Below, piece by piece: positions 23,983 through 25,519 of a stretch of 25,519 bases of DNA. The DNA is from JAJXUB01 sp047974805. GTDB taxonomy: Bacteria; Actinomycetota; Actinomycetes; Actinomycetales; Dermatophilaceae. A program made the translations under genes and the position numbers. The notes beneath the pieces are model-generated. The model ran no database searches and was not told the origin of the DNA. It saw only the letters and a list, made by a program, of their open reading frames with translations. Location: the NCBI GenBank assembly GCA_047974805.1, contig JBKECS010000088.1, positions 1 to 25,519 of the forward strand, written 5' to 3'. Numbering within the stretch: position 1 is the first letter of the stretch; each line of letters starts with the position of its first letter.

Positions 23983-24888
23983 TCATTCACACTCGGCAAC
24001 GCGGTGCAGCACCCGAGCCAGCGCGTCCTCTCGGTCGGGGTCGACCCAGTCGATCCGGGCGTCGGCCCGGAACCACGATTCCTGGCGGCGTGCCAATCGC
24101 CGCGTCAGCCGCTGGGTCTCCTCGATCGCCTCGCCGGGCGTCATGGTCCCGTCGATTTCTGCGACAGCCTGGGCATACCCGACCGCACGGCTGGCCGTCT
24201 TCCCGCTTCTCAATCCACGATCCAGCAGCCCGCCCACCTCGGTCACCAACCCGTCCGCCCACATGCGGTGCACACGAGCATCGATCCGCACGTCCGTGAC
24301 GGTACGCGGCGGCAGCAGGCCGAGGACGTAGCTGGGACGCCGATACTCCCGGTGCGGCATACGCGCCGAAAAGGACCGCCCGGTCAGCTCAATGACTTCC
24401 AGGGCTCGGATGATCCGGCGGCGGTTGTTCGGCTCGATCGCCGCTGCCGCTTCGGCGTCGACCTTGGCCAACCGCTGATACATGGCGGTTGTCCCGAGCC
24501 TGTCGCCCTCGACCTCGAGGGCGGCTCGTACCAGCGGATCGGTCGGTGGGATGTCGAGCACGTCCAGCGCTGCGCGGACGTAGAGCCCTGATCCACCGAC
24601 GAGGATCGGCACCACTCCCCGAGCCAGGATGTCATCGATATCGGCCCGGGCAGCGATCTGGTATGCCGCGACGCTGGCCTCATCGGTAACGTTCAGGACG
24701 TCGAGCTGATGGTGGGGTATCCCGCGACGCTGGGTTGGGGTCAGCTTCGCGGTACCGATGTCCATCCCCCGGTAGAGCTGCGCGGCATCCGCGTTGACGA
24801 CTTCGCCGGCGACCTGTTGGGCCACCTGCACAGCAAGGTCGGACTTTCCCGTCGCCGTCGGGCCGACGATACCGACGATGCAGGTCAC
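23983..24888 (-). CDS. miaA: tRNA dimethylallyltransferase
   Basis: MiaA adds a dimethylallyl group to the N6 of A37 in tRNAs reading UNN codons. The 301-residue protein has the P-loop GPTATGKS (9-16), the conserved NADAAQLYRGMDIGTAK block (usually DSxQxY; here DAAQLY), PHHQLDVL, and ILVGGSGLYVRA. Near the C-terminus TRRLARRQESWFR corresponds to the family block TRxYAKRQxTWFR. GTG 24888 overlaps the deformylase stop as GTGA, so the two are probably translationally coupled. Confidence 0.97.
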   Translation of the reverse strand: MTCIVGIVGPTATGKSDLAVQVAQQVAGEVVNADAAQLYRGMDIGTAKLTPTQRRGIPHHQLDVLNVTDEASVAAYQIAARADIDDILARGVVPILVGGSGLYVRAALDVLDIPPTDPLVRAALEVEGDRLGTTAMYQRLAKVDAEAAAAIEPNNRRRIIRALEVIELTGRSFSARMPHREYRRPSYVLGLLPPRTVTDVRIDARVHRMWADGLVTEVGGLLDRGLRSGKTASRAVGYAQAVAEIDGTMTPGEAIEETQRLTRRLARRQESWFRADARIDWVDPDREDALARVLHRVAECE

Positions 24889-25519
24889 GCCGAAGGTGCT
24901 TCGTCCACGGCCTTGTCACCGGTCCAGCCGGCCTCCAGTGAGCCCTCGGCTGTCTCGGTGTCGTCGTGCCCGAACGGATCCTTGTCGACCCCTGGCATCC
25001 AGCTGTTGCCAGGGACCGACCAACCGGCGTTCTTGATCGCCTTGCGGGCCTTGCGGGCGGCCGATCCCTGGAGTCGGTCGACATAGAGGAAGCCGTTGAG
25101 GTGGTCGTACTCGTGCTGCATGCATCGGGCGAACCAGCCAATGGCGACGAACTCTACCGGATGGCCGTCCACATCGATCCCGGAGACCTCGCTGCGCTCT
25201 CCCCTGCGCAACGGGTAGTGCTCGCCGGGCACCGAAAGGCATCCCTCCGACTCTTCGTCCGGATCCGGACGGCCTTGCGGGGGCTTGGTGGAGCGAAGAT
25301 ATGGGTTGATGTTGTGGCCCTCGCGGGGCACCCCGTCATGGTTGGCCTTGGACCAGACGAAGTTCCGCAGACCCACCGCTATCTGAGGCGCGGCCTGACC
25401 GGCGCCGTGAGCGGCCCTATTGGTTTCGATCAGGTCCGCGACCAGCTGCCGTATCTCCACGGTGACCTCGTTGACGGGCTCCGCACGACGGTGCAGGACA
25501 GGCTCGCCGGTGATGACGA
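24885..25519 (-). CDS. def: Peptide deformylase, 5' end beyond the right edge
   Basis: Peptide deformylase removes the formyl group from new N-terminal methionines. All three active-site motifs are visible: GAGQAAPQ (motif 1, GxGxAAxQ), EGCLS (motif 2, metal Cys) and QHEYDH (motif 3, HExxH-type metal and catalytic residues). A GTG at 25460 could be taken as the start. However, the frame stays open to the edge and reads VITGEPVLHRRAEPV, which matches the usual deformylase N-terminus, so the true start lies outside the window. The C-terminus has an extension with KARKAIKNAGW, GNSWMPG and DPFGHDD, plus an acidic tail, as in some Micrococcales enzymes. It overlaps miaA by 4 bp. Confidence 0.95.
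   Translation of the reverse strand, partial: VITGEPVLHRRAEPVNEVTVEIRQLVADLIETNRAAHGAGQAAPQIAVGLRNFVWSKANHDGVPREGHNINPYLRSTKPPQGRPDPDEESEGCLSVPGEHYPLRRGERSEVSGIDVDGHPVEFVAIGWFARCMQHEYDHLNGFLYVDRLQGSAARKARKAIKNAGWSVPGNSWMPGVDKDPFGHDDTETAEGSLEAGWTGDKAVDEAPSA

Noticed and set aside
25458..25460. GTG 25460 as the deformylase start
   Set aside because: Family N-terminal residues are encoded upstream in the same frame to the window edge.

Overview
The window is high-GC bacterial DNA of an actinomycete type, joined at its left end to about 0.55 kb of unrelated low-complexity DNA. Gene content and order (holA, rpsT and lepA close together; def, miaA, dapF and hflX close together), frequent GTG starts and the tail of the peptide deformylase fit Actinomycetota, most likely Micrococcales (Intrasporangiaceae-like). 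The family is an inference. Nearly all genes lie on the minus strand.

Layout. (1) 1-~570: purine-rich triplet repeats that look eukaryotic; this is probably a chimeric join. It cuts a SetA-like sugar-efflux MFS gene. (2) 576-5712: MFS fragment, lepA, a class I/II aminotransferase, a PemK/MazF-like protein and a K+ channel. (3) 5713-10335: rpsT with a strong terminator and a structured leader, holA, a DUF2306 membrane protein and a DinG-family helicase. (4) 11-18 kb: an eight-gene carbohydrate operon transcribed leftward: Gfo/Idh dehydrogenase, TIM-barrel isomerase, ABC binding protein, two permeases, NagB-like deaminase/isomerase, GntR/UTRA regulator and ROK kinase. Most junctions overlap by a few bases or lie a few bases apart. 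(5) 18.5-20.3 kb: a plus-strand alkylsulfatase gene broken by two single-base losses. (6) 20.5-25.5 kb: hflX, a divergent RsmC-like methyltransferase, dapF, miaA and def. def runs off the right edge.

The carbohydrate operon is the most interesting functional unit. It imports a sugar and supplies oxidation, isomerisation, phosphorylation and NagB-type chemistry. Two enzymes depart from their families: the NagB-like protein has Pro where NagB has the Glu of FNEP, and the ROK kinase lacks the Cys-rich zinc motif. The divergent promoter region holds two adjacent 9-bp sites that resemble DasR half-sites, suggesting GntR control and an amino-sugar-like ligand.

Non-coding structure is rich. There is a twin 43-bp repeat upstream of lepA, a triple ~27-bp tandem repeat and a 53-nt hairpin upstream of hflX, and a hairpin between the binding-protein and permease genes. 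The octamer CGGCATAC/GTATGCCG occurs 18 times by eye, in all reading frames.
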